Made by a program: the position numbers and the translations under genes
NCBI GenBank assembly: GCA_035610365.1
Contig: CM069434.1
Location: 124,428,895 to 124,492,894, forward strand
Reading direction: 5' to 3'
Source: Aquatica leii
Lineage: Eukaryota > Arthropoda > Insecta > Coleoptera > Lampyridae
DNA length: 64,000 bases
Notes under the pieces: generated by a model
The model's database searches: none
Told to the model about the DNA's origin: nothing
What the model saw: the letters and a program-made list of their open reading frames with translations, nothing else
Shown: positions 1 through 14,700 of the stretch, piece by piece
Layout: the number at the start of each line of letters is the position of its first letter
Numbering within the stretch: the first letter of the stretch is position 1

Positions 1-3000
1 TTGAAAATTTTTTGTAGCAAGGCAGTCAGTATATCTAAACGATCCGTAAAAAAAACTTCACAAAAAAGCCTTAAAAACTATTAAAAAAAATATTTTTTGA
101 AAAATCTTTAAACATTAATTACGGCCTAACTAAGACAGCTAGCAGGTTGAAATTTTTTTTGTAGCAAGGTAGTCAGTATATCTAAACGATCCGTAAAAAA
201 ATTTCACAAAAAAGCCTTAAAAACTATTAAAAAAAATATTTTTTGAAAAATCTTTAAACATTAATTACGGCCTAACTAAGACAGCTAAAAGGTTGAAAAT
301 TTTTTTGTAAAAAGGCAGTCAGTATATCTAAACGATCCCTAAAAAAAATTTAAAAAAAAAGCCTTAGAAACTATAAAAAAAATATTTTTTTAAAAATCTT
401 TAAACATTAATTACGGCCTAACTAAGACAGCTAGAAGGTTGAAAATTTTTTTGAAGCAAGGCAGTCAGTATATCTAAACGATCCGTAAAAAAAATTTCAC
501 AAAAAAGCCTTAGAAAGCATAAAAAAAGTGGTTTTTTGAAAATTTTTTAAACATTAATTACGGCCTAACTAAGACAGCTAAAAAGTTGAAAATTTTTTTG
601 TAGCAAGGCAGTCAGTATATCTAAACGATCCGTAATAAAAATGTCACAAAAAAGCCTTAAAAACTATTAAAAAAAAAATTTTTTGAAAAATCTTTAAACA
701 TTAATTACGGCCTAACTAAGACAACTAGAAGGTTGAAAATTTTTTTGTAGCAAGACAGTCAGTATATCTAAACGATCCGTAAAAAAAATTTCACAAAAAA
801 GCCTTAGAAACTATTAAAAAAAATATTTTTTGAAAAATCTTTAAACATTAATTACGGCCTAACTAAGACAGCTAGAAGGTTGAAAATTTTTTTTGTAGCA
901 AGGCAGTCAGTATATCTAAACGATCCGTAAAAAAAATTTTACAAAAAAGCCTTAGAAAGCATAAAAAAAGTGGTTTCTTGAAAAATCTTTAAACATGAAT
1001 TACGGCCTAACTAAGACAGCTAGAAGGTTGAAAATTTTTTTTGTAGCAAGGCAGTCAGTATATCTAAACGATCCGTAAAAAAAATTTTACAAAAATTCCT
1101 TAAAAACTATTAAAAAAAATATTTTTTGAAAAATCTTTAAACATTAATTACGGCCTAACTAAGACAGCTAGAAGGTTGAAAATTTTTTTGTAGCAAGGCA
1201 GTCAGGATATCTAAACGATCCGTAAAAAAAATTTCACAAAAAAGCCTTAGAAAGCATAAAAAAAGTGGTTTTTTGAAAATTTTTTAAACATTAATTACGG
1301 CCTAACTAAGACAGCTAAAAGGTTGAAAATTTTTTTGTAGCAAGGCAGTCAGTATATCTAAACGATCCGTAAAAAAAATTTTACAAAAAAGCCTTAAAAA
1401 CTATTAAAAAAAATATTTTTTGAAAAATTTTTAAACATTAATTACGGCCTAACTAAGACAGCTAGAAGGTTGAAATTTTTTTGTAGCAAGGCAGTCAGTA
1501 TATCTAAACGATCCGTAAAAAAAATTTCACAAAAAAGCCTTAGAAAGCATAAAAAAAGTGGTTTTTTGAAAATTTTTTAAACATTAATTACGGCCTAACT
1601 AAGACAGCTAAAAGGTTGAAAATTTTTTGGAAGCAAGGGAATCAGTATATCTAAACGATCCGTAAAAAAAATTTTACAAAAATTCCTTAAAAACTATTAA
1701 AAAAAATATTTTTTGAAAAATCTTTAAACATGAATTACGGCCTAACTAAGACAGCTAGAAGGTTGAAAATTTTTTTGTAGAGAGGCAGTCAGTATATCTA
1801 AACGATCCGTAAAAAAAATTTTACAAAAAAGCCTTAGAAAGCATAAAAAAAATGGTTTTTTGAAAATTCTTTAAACATTATTTACGGCCTAACTAAGACA
1901 GCTAAAAGGTTAAAAATTTTTTTTTAGCAAGGCAGTCAGTATATCTAAACGATTCGTAAAAAAAAATTTACAAAAAAGCCTTAAAAACTATTAAAAAAAA
2001 TATTTTTTGAAAAATCTTTAAACATTAATTACGGCCTAACTAAGACAGCGAGAAGGTTGAAAATTTTTTGTAGCAAGGCAGTCAGTATATCTAAACGATC
2101 CGTAAAAAAAATTTCACAAAAAAGCCTTAAAAACTATTAAAAAAAATATTTTTTGAAAAATCTTTAAACATTAATTACGGCCTAACTAAGACAGCTAAAA
2201 GGTTGAAAATTTTTTTGTAAAAAGGCAGTCAGTATATCTAAACGATCCGTAAAAAAAATTTCACAAAAAAGCCTTAGAAACTATAAAAAAAAAATTTTTT
2301 TGAAAAATCTTTAAACATTAATTACGGCCTAACTAAGACAGCTAGAAGGTTGAAAATTTTTTTGTAGCAAGGCAGTCAGTATATCTAAACGATCCGTAAA
2401 AAAAATTTTACAAAAAAGCCTTAAAAACTATTAAAAAAAAAATTTTTTGAAAAATCTTTAAACATTAATTACGGCCTAACTAAGACAGCTAGAAGGTTGA
2501 AAATTTTTTTGTAGCAAGGCAGTCAGTATATCTAAACGATCCGTAAAAAAAATTTTAAAAAAAAATCTTAAAAACTTTAAAAAAAAGTATTTTTTGAAAA
2601 TTTTTTAAACATTAATTACGGCCTAACTAAGACAGCTAGAAGGTTGAAAATTTTTTTTTAGCAAGGCAGTCAGTGTATCTAAACGATCCGTAAAAAAAAT
2701 TCACAAAAAAACCTTAAAAACTATTAAAAAAAATATTTTTTGAAAAATCTTTAAACATTAATTACGGCCTAACTAAGACAGCTAGAAGGTTGAAAATTTT
2801 TGTGTAGCAAGGCAGTCAGTATATCTAAATGATCCGTAAAAAAAATAAAAAAAAAAATCTTAAAAACTATAAAAAAAAATATTTTTTGAAAAATCTTTAA
2901 ACATTAATTACGGCCTAACTAAGACAGCTAGAAGGTTGAAAATTTTTGTGTAGCAAGGCAGTCAGTATATCTAAACGATCCGTAAAAAAAATTTCACAAA

Positions 3001-4979
3001 AAAGCCTTAAAAACTATTAAAAAAAAATATTTTTGAAAAATCTTTAAACATTAATTACGCCCTACCTAAGACAGCTAAAAGGATGGAAATATTTTTGGAA
3101 AAAGCCAGTCAGTATATCTAAACGATCCGTAAAAAAAATTAAAAAAAAAGCCTTAGAAACTATAAAAAAAAATTTTTTAAAAATCTTTAAACATTAATTA
3201 CGGCCTAACTAAGACAGCAAGAAGGTTGATGATTTTTTTGTAGCAAGGCAGTCAGTATACCTACACGATACGTAAAAAAGTTTCACAAAAAAGGCTTAAA
3301 AACTATTAAAAAAAATATTTTTTGAAAAATCTTTAAACATTAATTACGGCCTAACTAAGACAGCTAGAAGGTTGAAAATTTTTTTGTAGCAAGGCAGTCA
3401 GTATATCTAAACGATTCGTAAAAAAATTTTAAAAAAAAAATCTTAAAAACTATAAAAAAAAATATTTTTTGAAAAATCTTTAAACATTAATTACGGCCTA
3501 ACTAAGACAGCTAGAAGGTTGAAAATTTTTTTGTAGCAAGGCAGTCAGTATATCTAAACGATCCGTAAAAAAAATTTCACAAAAAAGCCTTAAAAACTAT
3601 TAAAAAAAATATTTTTTGAAAAATCTTTAAACATTAATTACGGCCTAACTAAGACAGCTAGAAGGTTGAAAATTTTTTGTAGCAAGGCAGTCAGTATATC
3701 TAAACGATCCGTAAAAAAAATTTCACAAAAAAGCCTTAAAAACTATTAAAAAAAATATTTTTTGAAAAATCTTTAAACATTAATTACGGCCTAACTAAGA
3801 CAGCTAAAAGGTTGAAAATTTTTTTGTAAAAAGGCAGTCAGTATATCTAAACGATCCCTAAAAAAAATTTCACAAAAAAGGCTTAAAAACTATTAAAAAA
3901 AATATTTTTTGAAAAATCTTTAAACATTAATTACGGCCTAACTAAGACAGCTAGAAGGTTGAAAATTTTTTTGTAGCAAGGCAGTCAGTATATCTAAACG
4001 ATTCGTAAAAAATTTTTAAAAAAAAGCCTTAAAAACTATTAAAAAAAATATTTTTTGAAAAATCTTTAAACATTAATTACGGCCTAACTAAGACAGCTAG
4101 AAGGTTGAAAATTTTTTTGTAGCAAGGCAGTCAGTATATCTAAACGATCCCTAAAAAAAATTTAGAAAAAAGCCTTAAAAACTATTAAAAAAAATATTTT
4201 TTGAAACATCTTTAAACATTAATTACGGCCTAACTAAGACAGCTAGAAGGTTGTTTGTAGCAAGGCAGTCAGTATATCTAAACGATCCGTAAAAAAAATT
4301 TTACAAAAAAGCCTTAAAAACTATTAAAAAAAATATTTTTTGAAAAATCTTTAAACATTAATTACGGCCTAACTAAGACAGCTAAAAGGTTGAAATTGTT
4401 TTTGTAAAAAGGCAGTCAGTATATCTAAACGATCCTTAAAAAAATTTTAGAAAAAAGCCTTAGAAACTATAAAAAAAAATATTTTTTGAAAAATCTGTAA
4501 ACATTAATTACGGCCTAACTAAGACAGCTAGAAGGTTGAAAATTTTTTTGTAGCAAGGCAGTCAGTATATCTAAACGATCCGTAAAAAAAATTTTACAAA
4601 AAAGCCTTAGAAAGCATAAAAAAAGTGGTTTTTTGAAAATTTTTTAAACATTAATTACGGCCTAACTAAGACAGCTAAAAGGTTGAAAATTTTTTTGAAG
4701 CAAGGCAGTCAGTATATCTAAACGATCCGTAAAAAAAATTTCACAAAAAAGCCTTAGAAAGCATAAAAAAGTGGTTTTTTGAAAAAGTTTTAAACATTAA
4801 TTCCGGCCTAACTAAGACAGCTAAAAGGTTGAAAATTTTTTGTAGCAAGGCAGTCAGTATATCTAAACGATCCGTAATAAAAATTTCACAAAAAGCCTTA
4901 AAAACTATTAAAAAAATATTTTTGAAAAATTTTTAAACATTAATTACGGCCTAACTAAGACAGCTAGAAGGTTGAAAAT

Positions 4980-6620
4980 TTTTTTGTTGAGAGGCAGTCA
5001 GTATATCTAAACGATCTGTATAAAAAATTTCACAAAAAAGCCTTAGAAAGCATAAAAAAAGTGGTTTTTTGAAAATTTTTTAAACATTATTTACGGCCTA
5101 ACTAAGACAGCTAATAGGTTGAAAATTTTTTTGTAGCAAGGCAGTCAGTATATCTAAACGATTCGTAAAAAAAATTTCACAAAAAAGCCTTAAAAACTAT
5201 TAAAAAAAATATTTTTTGAAAAATCTTTAAACATTAATTACGGCCTAACTAAGACAGCGAGAAGGTTGAAAATTTTTTGTAGCAAGGCAGTCAGTATATC
5301 TAAACGATCCGTAAAAAAAAACTTCACAAAAAAGCCTTAAAAACTATTAAAAAAAATATTTTTTGAAAAATCTTTAAACATTAATTACGGCCTAACTAAG
5401 ACAGCTAGAAGGTTGAAATTTTTTTTGTAGCAAGGTAGTCAGTATATCTAAACGATCCGTAAAAAAAACTTCACAAAAAAGCCTTAAAAACTATTAAAAA
5501 AAATATTTTTTGAAAAATCTTTAAACATTAATTACGGCCTAACTAAGACAGCTAAAAGGTTGAAAATTTTTTTGTAAAAAGGCAGTCAGTATATCTAAAC
5601 GATCCCTAAAAAAAATTTTAAAAAAAATCTTAGAAACTATAAAAAAAAATATTTTTTGAAAAATCTTTAAACATTAATTACGGCCTAACTAAGACAGCTA
5701 GAAGGTTGAAAATTTTTTTGTAGCAAGGCAGTCAGTATATCTAAACGATCCGTAAAAAAAATTTCACAAAAAACCCTTAGAAAGCATAAAAAAAGTGGTT
5801 TTTTGAAAATTTTTTAAACATTAATTACGGCCTAACTAAGACAGCTAAAAGGTTGAAATTGTTTTTGAAGCAAGGCAGTCAGTATATCTAAACGATCCGT
5901 AAAAAAAATTTCACAAAAAAGCCTTAAAAACTATTAAAAAAAATATTTTTTGAAAAATCTTTAAACATTAATTACGGCCTAACTAAGACAGCTAGAAGGT
6001 TGAAAATTTTTTTGTAGCAAGGTACTTATCTTATCTAAACGATCCGTAAAAAAAATTTAAAAAAAAAATCTTAAAAACTATAAAAAAAAATATTTTTTGA
6101 AAAATCTTTAAACATTAATTACGGCCTAACTAAGACAGCTAGAAGGTTGAAAATTTTTTTGTAGCAAGGCAGTCAGTATATCTAAACGATCCGTAAAAAA
6201 AATTTCACAAAAAAGCCTTAAAAACTATTAAAAAAAATATTTTTTGAAAAATCTTTAAACATTAATTACGGCCTAACTAAGACAGCTAGAAGGTTGAAAA
6301 TTTTTTTGTAGCAAGACAGTCAGTATATCTAAACGATCCGTAAAAAAAATTTCACAAAAGGCCTTAGAAACTATAAAAAAAATATTTTTTGAAAATTTTT
6401 TAAACATTATTTACGGCCTAACTAAGACAGCTAAAAGGTTGAAAATTTTTTTGTAGCAAGGCAGTCAGTATATCTAAACGATCTGTAAAAAAAATTTCAC
6501 AAAAAAGCCTTAAAAACTATTTAAAAAAATATTTTTTGAAAAATCTTTAAACATTAATTACGGCCTAACTAAGACAGCTAGAAGGTTGAAAATTTTTTTG
6601 TAGCAAGGTACTTATCTTAT
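4980..6620 (+). repeat. Satellite segment, first copy of a long duplication (partner at 19680-21320)
   Basis: Rare monomer variants occur here in the same order and spacing as near 19.68-21.3 kb: GTTGAGAGGCAG (4985 and 19685), GACAGCGAGAAGG (5256 and 19955), AAGGTAGTCAG (about 5430 and 20130), GTAAAAAGGCAG with ATCCCTAAA (about 5575 and 20275), AAACCCTTAGAAAGC (about 5772 and 20472), TTGAAATTGTTTTTG (about 5853 and 20553), and GGTACTTATCTTATC (6022 and 6608 against 20722 and 21307). The offset stays near 14,700 bp throughout. Individual monomers do differ between the copies, so the duplication has aged or been partly converted. Confidence 0.75.
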
Positions 6621-7789
6621 CTAAACGATCCGTAAAAAAATTTTTAAAAAAAATTTTAAAAACTATAAAAAAAAATATTTTTTGAAAAATCTTTAAACAT
6701 TAATTACGGCCTAACTAAGACAGCTAGAAGGTTGAAAATTTTTTTGTAGCAAGGTACTTATCTTATCCAAACGATCCGTAAAAAAAATTTCACAAAAAAG
6801 CCTTAGAAAGCATAAAAAAAAACGTTTTTGAAAAATCTTTAAACATTAATTACGGCCTAACTAAGACAGCTAGAAGGTTGAAATTTTTTTGAAGCAAGGC
6901 AGTCAGTATATCTAAACGATCCGTAAAAAATTTCACAAAAAAGCCTTAAAAACTATTAAAAAATATATTTTTTGAAAAATCTTTAAACATTAATTACGGC
7001 CTAACTAAGACAGCTAGAAGGTTGAAAATTTTTTTGAAGCAAGGCAGTCAGTATATCTAAACGATCCGTAAAAAAAATTTCACAAAAAAGCCTTAAAAAC
7101 TATTAAAAAAAATATTTTTTGAAAAATCTTTAAACATTAATTACGGCCTAACTAAGACAGCTAAAAGGTTGAAAATTTTTTGTAGCAAGGCAGTCAGTAT
7201 GTCTAAACGATCCGTAAAAAAAATTTCACAAAAAAGCCTTAAAAACTATTAAAAAAATATTTTTTGAAAATCTTTAAACATTAATTACGGCCTAACTAAG
7301 ACAGCGAGAAGGTTGAAAATTTTTTGTAGCAAGGCAGTCAGTATATCTAAACGATCCGTAAAAAAAATTTTACAAAAAAGCCTTAAAAACTATTAAAAAA
7401 AATATTTTTTGAAAAATCTTTAAACATTAATTACGGCCTAACTAAGACAGCTAGAAGGTTGAAAATTTTTTTGTAGCAAGGCAGTCAGTATATCTAAACG
7501 ATCCGTAAAAAAAATTTCACAAAAAAGCCTTAGAAAGCATAAAAAAAGTGGTTTTTTGAAAATTTTTAAACATTAATTACGGCCTAACTAAGACAGCTAA
7601 AAAGTTGAAAATTTTTTGTAGCAAGGCAGTCAGTATATCTAAACGATCCGTAATAAAAATGTCACAAAAAAGCCTTAAAAACTATTAAAAAAAATATTTT
7701 TTGAAAAATGTTTAAACATTAATTACGGCCTAACTAAAACAGCTAGAAGATTGAAATTTTTTTTGTAGCAAGGCAGTCAGTATATCTAA

Positions 7790-8740
7790 ACGATCCGTAA
7801 AAATTTTACAAAAAGCCTTAAAAACTATTAAAAAAATATTTTTGAAAAATCTTTAAACATTAATTACGGCCTAACTAAGACAGCTAGAAGGTTGAAAATT
7901 TTTTTGTAGAAAGGCAGTCAGTATAGCTAAACGATCCGTAAAAATCTTCACAAAAAGCCTTAAAAACTATTAAAAATATATTTTTGAAAAATCTTTAAAC
8001 ATTAATTACGGCCTAACTAAGACAGCTAGAAGGTTGAAAATTTTTTTGTAGAAAGGCAGTCAGTATATCTAAACGATCCGTAAAAAACTTCACAAAAAGC
8101 CTTAAAAACTATTAAAAAAATATTTTTGAAAAATCTTTAAACATTAATTACGGCCTAACTAAGACAGCTAAAAGGTTGAAAATTTTTTGTAAAAGGCAGT
8201 CAGTATATCTAAACGATCCCTAAAAAAATTAAAAAAAGCCTTAGAAACTATAAAAAATATTTTTTAAAAATCTTTAAACATTATTTACGGCCTAACTAAG
8301 ACAGCTAGAAGGTTGAAAATTTTTTGTAGCAAGGCAGTCAGTATATCTAAACGATCCGTAAAAAAGCTTCACAAAAAGCCTTAAAAACTATTAAAAATAT
8401 ATTTTTGAAAAATCTTTAAAGATTAATTACGGCGTAACTAAGACAGCTAGAAGGTTGAAAATTTTTTGTAGCAAGGCAGTCAGTATATCTAAACGATCCG
8501 TAAAAAAACTTCACAAAAAGCCTTAAAAACTATTAAAAAAATATTTTTGAAAAATCTTTAAACATTAATTACGGCCTAACTAAGATAGCTAGAAGGTTGA
8601 AATTTTTTTTGTAGCAAGGTAGTCAGTATATCTAAACGATCCTTAAAAAAACTTCACAAAAAGCCTTAAAAACTATTAAAAAAATATTTTTGAAAAATCT
8701 TTAAACATTAATTACGGCCTAACTAAGACAGCTAAAAGGT
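7790..8740 (+). repeat. Cluster of short (about 137-142 bp) satellite monomers with contracted homopolymers
   Basis: From 7866 to 8571 the anchors fall at 7866, 8008, 8150, 8287, 8429 and 8571, spacings of 137-142 bp instead of 146-147. The mixed-sequence blocks are intact. The loss is spread over nearly all A and T runs of each monomer, for example a run of eight A reduced to four or five. Similar clusters occur near 10290-10890, 15100-15370, 16250-16700, 19170-19320, 30300-30480 and 32780-32960. This may be a real sequence class or a long-read consensus error. Confidence 0.7.
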
Positions 8741-11700
8741 TGAAAATTTTTTGTAAAAAGGCAGTCAGTATATCTAAACGATCCCTAAAAAAAATTAAAA
8801 AAAAAGCCTTAGAAACTATAAAAAAAATATTTTTTTAAAAATCTTTAAACATTAATTACGGCCTAACTAAGACAGCTAGAAGGTTGAAAATTTTTTTGTA
8901 GTAAGGCAGTCGGTATATCTAAACGATCCGTAAAAAAAATTTTACAAAAAAGTTTTAGAAAGCATAAAAAAAGTGGTTTTTTGAAAATTTTTTAAACATT
9001 AATTACGGCCTAACTAAGACAGCTAAAAGGTTGAAAATTTTTTTGAAGCAAGGCAGTCAGTATATCTAAACGATCCGTAAAAAAAATTCACAAAAAAGCC
9101 TTAGAAAGCATAAAAAAAGTGGTTTTTTGAAAATTTTTTAAACATTAATTACGGCCTAACTAAGACAGCTAAAAAGTTGAAAATTTTTTTGTAGCAAGGC
9201 AGTCAGTATATCTAAACGATCCGTAATAAAAATGTCACAAAAAAGCCTTAAAAACTATTAAAAAAAATATTTTTTGAAAAATTTTTAAACATTAATTACG
9301 GCCTAACTAAGACAGCTAGAAGGTTGAAAATTTTTTTGTTGAGAGGCAGTCAGTATATCTAAACGATCCGTAAAAAAAATTTTACAAAAAAGCCTTAGAA
9401 AGCATAAAAAAAGTGGTTTTTTGAAAATTCTTTAAACATTATTTACGGCCTAACTAAGACAGCTAAAAGGTTAAAAATTTTTTTGTAGCAAGGCAGTCAG
9501 TATATCTAAACGATTCGTAAAAAAAATTTCACAAAAAAGCCTTAAAAACTATTAAAAAAAATATTTTTTGAAAAATCTTTAAACATTAATTACGGCCTAA
9601 CTAAGACAGCGAGAAGGTTGAAAATTTTTTGTAGCAAGGCAGTCAGTATATCTAAACGATCCGTAAAAAAAAACTTCACAAAAAAGCCTTAAAAACTATT
9701 AAAAAAAATATTTTTTGAAAAATCTTTAAACATTAATTACGGCCTAACTAAGACAGCTAGAAGGTTGAAATTTTTTTTGTAGCAAGGTAGTCAGTATATC
9801 TAAACGATCCGTAAAAAAAAACTTCACAAAAAAGCCTTAAAAACTATTAAAAAAAATATTTTTTGAAAAATCTTTAAACATTAATTACGGCCTAACTAAG
9901 ACAGCTAAAAGGTTGAAAATTTTTTTGTAAAAAGGCAGTCAGCATATCTAAACGATCCCTAAAAAAAATTAAAAAAAAAAGCCTTAGAAACTATAAAAAA
10001 AAATATTTTTTTAAAAATCTTTAAACATTAATTACGGCCTAACTAAGACAGCTAGAAGGTTGAAAGTTTTTTTGAAGCAAGGCAGTCAGTATATCTAAAC
10101 GATCCGTAAAAAAAATTCACAAAAAAGCCTTAGAAAGCATAAAAAAAGTGGTTTTTTGAAAATTTTTTAAACATTAATTACGGCCTAACTAAGACAGCTA
10201 GAAGGTTGAAAGTTTTTTTGAAGCAAGGCAGTCAGTATATCTAAACGATCCGTAAAAAAAATTTCACAAAAAACCCTTAGAAACTATAAAAAGTGGTTTT
10301 TTGAAAATTTTTAAACATTAATTACGGCCTAACTAAGACAGCTAGAAGGTTGAAAATTTTTTGTAGCAAGGCAGTCAGTATATCTAAACGATCCGTAAAA
10401 ATTTCACAAAAAGCCTTAAAAACTATTAAAAAATATTTTTGAAAAATCTTTAAACCTTAATTACGGCCTAACTAAGACAGCTAGAAGGTTGAAAATTTTT
10501 TTGTAGCAAGGCAGTCAGTATATCTAAACGATCCGTAAAAATTTTAAAAAAATCTTAAAAACTATTAAAAAAGTATTTTTGAAAAATCTTTAAACATTAA
10601 TTACGGCCTAACTAAGACAGCTAGAAGGTTGAAAATTTTTTGTAGCAAGGCAGTCAGTATATCTAAACGATCCGTAAAAAAACTTCACAAAAAGCCTTAA
10701 AAACTATTAAAAAAATATTTTTTGAAAAATCTTTAAACATTAATTACGGCCTAACTAAGACAGCTAGAAGGTTGAAAATTTTTTGTAGCAAGGCAGTCAG
10801 TATATCTAAACGATCCGTAAAAAATTTTAAAAAATCTTAAAAACTATTAAAAAGTATTTTTGAAAAATCTTTAAACATTAATTACGGCCTAACTAAGACA
10901 GCTAGAAGGTTGAAAATTTTTTTGTAGCAAGGCAGTCAGTATATCTAAACGATCCCTAAAAAAAATTTTAGAAAAAAGCCTTAGAAACTATAAAAAAAAT
11001 ATTTTTGAAAAATCTTTAAACATTAATTACGGCCTAACTAAGACAGCTAAAAGGTTGAAAATTTTTTTGTAAAAAGGCAGTCAGTATATCTAAACGATCC
11101 GTAAAAAAAATTTTAAAAAAAAGCCTTAGAAACTATAAAAAAAAATATTTTTTGAAAAATCTTTAAACATTAATTACGGCCTAACTAAGACAGCTAGAAG
11201 GTTGAAATTTTTTTTGTAGCAAGGCAGTCAGTATATCTAAACGATCCGTAAAAAAAATTTTACAAAAAAGCCTTAGAAAGCATAAAAAAAGTGGTTTTTT
11301 GAAAATTTTTTAAACATTAATTACGGCCTAACTAAGACAGCTAAAAGGTTGAAAATTTTTTTGAAGCAAGGCAGTCAGTATATCTAAACGATCCGTAAAA
11401 AAAATTTCACAAAAAAGCCTTAGAAAGCATAAAAAAAGTGGTTTTTTGAAAATTTTTTAAACATTAATTACGGCCTAACTAAGACAGCTAAAAGGTTGAA
11501 AATTTTTTTGTAGCAAGGCAGTCAGTATATCTAAACGATCCGTAAAAAAAATTTCACAAAAAAGCCTTAAAAACTATTAAAAAAAATATTTTTTGAAAAA
11601 TTTTTAAACATTAATTACGGCCTAACTAAGACAGCTAGAAGGTTGAAAATTTTTTTGTTGAGAGGCAGTCAGTATATCTAAACGATCCGTAAAAAAAATT

Positions 11701-14700
11701 TTACAAAAAAGCCTTAGAAAGCATAAAAAAAGTGGTTTCTTGAAAATTCTTTAAACATTATTTGCGGGCTAACTAAGAGAGCTAAAAGGTTAAAAATTTT
11801 TTTTTAGGAAGGCAGCCAGTATATCTAGACGATTCGTAAAAAAAAATTTACAAAAAAGCCTTAAAATCTATTAAAAATATTTTTTTAAAAATCTTTAAAC
11901 ATTAATTACGGCCTAACTAAGACAGCTAGAAGGTTGAAAATTTTTTGTAGCAAGGCAGTCAGTATATCTAAACGATCCGTAAAAAAAAACTTCACAAAAA
12001 AGCCTTAAAAACTATTAAAAAAAATATTTTTTGAAAAATCTTTAAACATTAATTACGGCCTAACTAAGACAGCTAGAAGGTTGAAATTTTTTTTGTAGCA
12101 AGGTAGTCAGTATATCTAAACGATCCGTAAAAAAAATTTCACAAAAAAGCCTTAAAAACTATTAAAAAAAATATTTTTTGAAAAATCTTTAAACATTAAT
12201 TACGGCCTAACTAAGACAGCTAAAAGGTTGAAAATTTTTTTGTAAAAAGGCAGTCAGTATATCTAAACGATCCCTAAAAAAAATTAAAAAAAAAAGCCTT
12301 AGAAACTATAAAAAAAAATATTTTTAAAAAAATCTTTAAACATTAATTACGGCCTAACTAAGACAGCTAGAAGGTTGAAAATTTTTTTGTAGCAAGGCAG
12401 TCAGTATATCTAAACGATCCGTAAAAAAAATTTCACAAAAAAGCCTTAGAAAGCATAAAAAAAGTGGTTTTTTGAAAATTTTTTAAACATTAATTACGGC
12501 CTAACTAAGACAGCTAGAAGGTTGAAAATTTTTTTGTAGCAAGGCAGTCAGTATATCTAAACGATCCGTAAAAAAAATTTCACAAAAAAACCTTAGAAAG
12601 CATAAAAAAAGTGGTTTTTTGAAAATTTTTTAAACATTAATTACGGCCTAACTAAGACAGCTAGAAGGTTGAAAATTTTTTGTAGCAAGGCAGTCAGTAT
12701 ATCTAAACGATCCGTAAAAAAAATTTCACAAAAAAGCCTTAAAAACTATTAAAAAAAATATTTTTTGAAAAATCTTTAAACATTAATTACGGCCTAACTA
12801 AGACAGCTAGAAGGTTGAAAATTTTTTTGTAGCAAGGCAGTCAGTATATCTAAACGATCCGTAAAAAAAATTTTACAAAAAAGCCTTAAAAACTATTAGA
12901 AAGTATTTTTTGAAAAGTCTTTAAACATTAATTACGGCCTAACTAAGACAGCTAAAAGGTTGAAAATTTTTTTGTAAAAAGGCAGTCAGTATATCTAAAC
13001 GATCCCTAAAAAAAACTTCACAAAAAAGCCTTAAAAACTATTAAAAAAAATATTTTTTGAAAAATCTTTAAACATTAATTACGGCCTAAGTAAGACAGCT
13101 AGAAGGTTGAAAATTTTTTTGTAGCAAGGCAGTCAGTATATCTAAACGATCCGTAAAAAAAATTTCACAAAAAAGGCTTAAAAACTATTAAAAAAAAATA
13201 TTTTTTGAAAAATCTTTAAACATTAATTACGGCCTAACTAAGACAGCTAGAAGGTTGAAAATTTTTTTGTAGCAAGGCAGTCAGTATATCTAAACGATCC
13301 GTAAAAAAAAACTTCACAAAAAAGCCTTAAAAACTATTAAAAAAAATATTTTTTGAAAAATCTTTAAACATTAATTACGGCCTAACTAAGACAGCTAAAA
13401 GGTTGAAAATTTTTTTGTAGCAAGGCAATCAGTATATCTAAACGATCCGTAAAAAAAATTTTACAAAAATGCCTTAAAAACTATTAAAAAAAATTTTTTT
13501 TTAAAAATCTTTAAACATTAATTACGGCCTAACTAAGACAGCTAGAAGGTTGAAAATGTTTTTGTAGCAAGGCAGTCAGTATATCTAAACGATCCGTAAA
13601 AAAAATTTCACAAAAAAGCCTTAAAAACTATTAAAAAAAATATTTTTTAAAAAATCTTTAAACATTAATTACGGCCTAACTAAGACAGCTAAAAGGTTGA
13701 AAATTTTTTTGTAAAAAGGCAGTCAGTATATCTAAACGATCCCTAAAAAAAATTAAAAAAAAAAGCCTTAGAAACTATAAAAAAAAATATTTTTTTAAAA
13801 ATCTTTAAACATTAATTACGGCCTAACTAAGACAGCTAGAAGGTTGAAAATTTTTTGTAGCAAGGCAGTCAGTATATCTAAACGATCCGTAAAAAAAAAC
13901 TTCACAAAAAAGCCTTAAAAACTATTAAAAAAAATATTTTTTGAAAAATCTTTAAACATTAATTACGGCCTAACTAAGACAGCTAGAAGGTTGAAAATTT
14001 TTTTGTAGCAAGGCAGTCAGTATATCTAAACGATCCGTAAAAAAAAACTTCACAAAAAAGCCTTAAAAACTATTAAAAAAAATATTTTTTGAAAAATTTT
14101 TAAACATTAATTACGGCCTAACTAAGACAGCTAGAAGGTTGAAATTTTTTTTGTAGCAAGGCAGTCAGTATATCTAAACGATCCCTAAAAAAAATTCACA
14201 AAAAAGCCTTAAAAACTATTAAAAAAAATATTTTTTGAAAAATCTTTAAACATTAATTACGGCCTAACTAAGACAGCTAAGAGGTTGAAAATTTTTTTGT
14301 AAAAAGGCAGTCAGTATATCTAAACGATCCGTAAAAAAAATTTTAAAAAAAAGCCTTAGAAACTATAAAAAAAAATATTTTTTTAAAAATCTTTAAACAT
14401 TAATTACGGCCTAACTAAGACAGCTAGAAGGTTGAAAATTTTTTTGTAGTAAGGCAGTCGGTATATCTAAACGATCCGTAAAAAAAATTTTACAAAAAAG
14501 TTTTAGAAAGCATAAAAAAAGTGGTTTTTTGAAAATTTTTTAAACATTAATTACGGCCTAACTAAGACAGCTAAAAGGTTGAAAATTTTTTTGAAGCAAG
14601 GCAGTCAGTATATCTAAACGATCCGTAAAAAAAATTTCACAAAAAAGCCTTAGAAAGCATAAAAAAAGTGGTTTTTTGAAAATTTTTTAAACATTAATTA

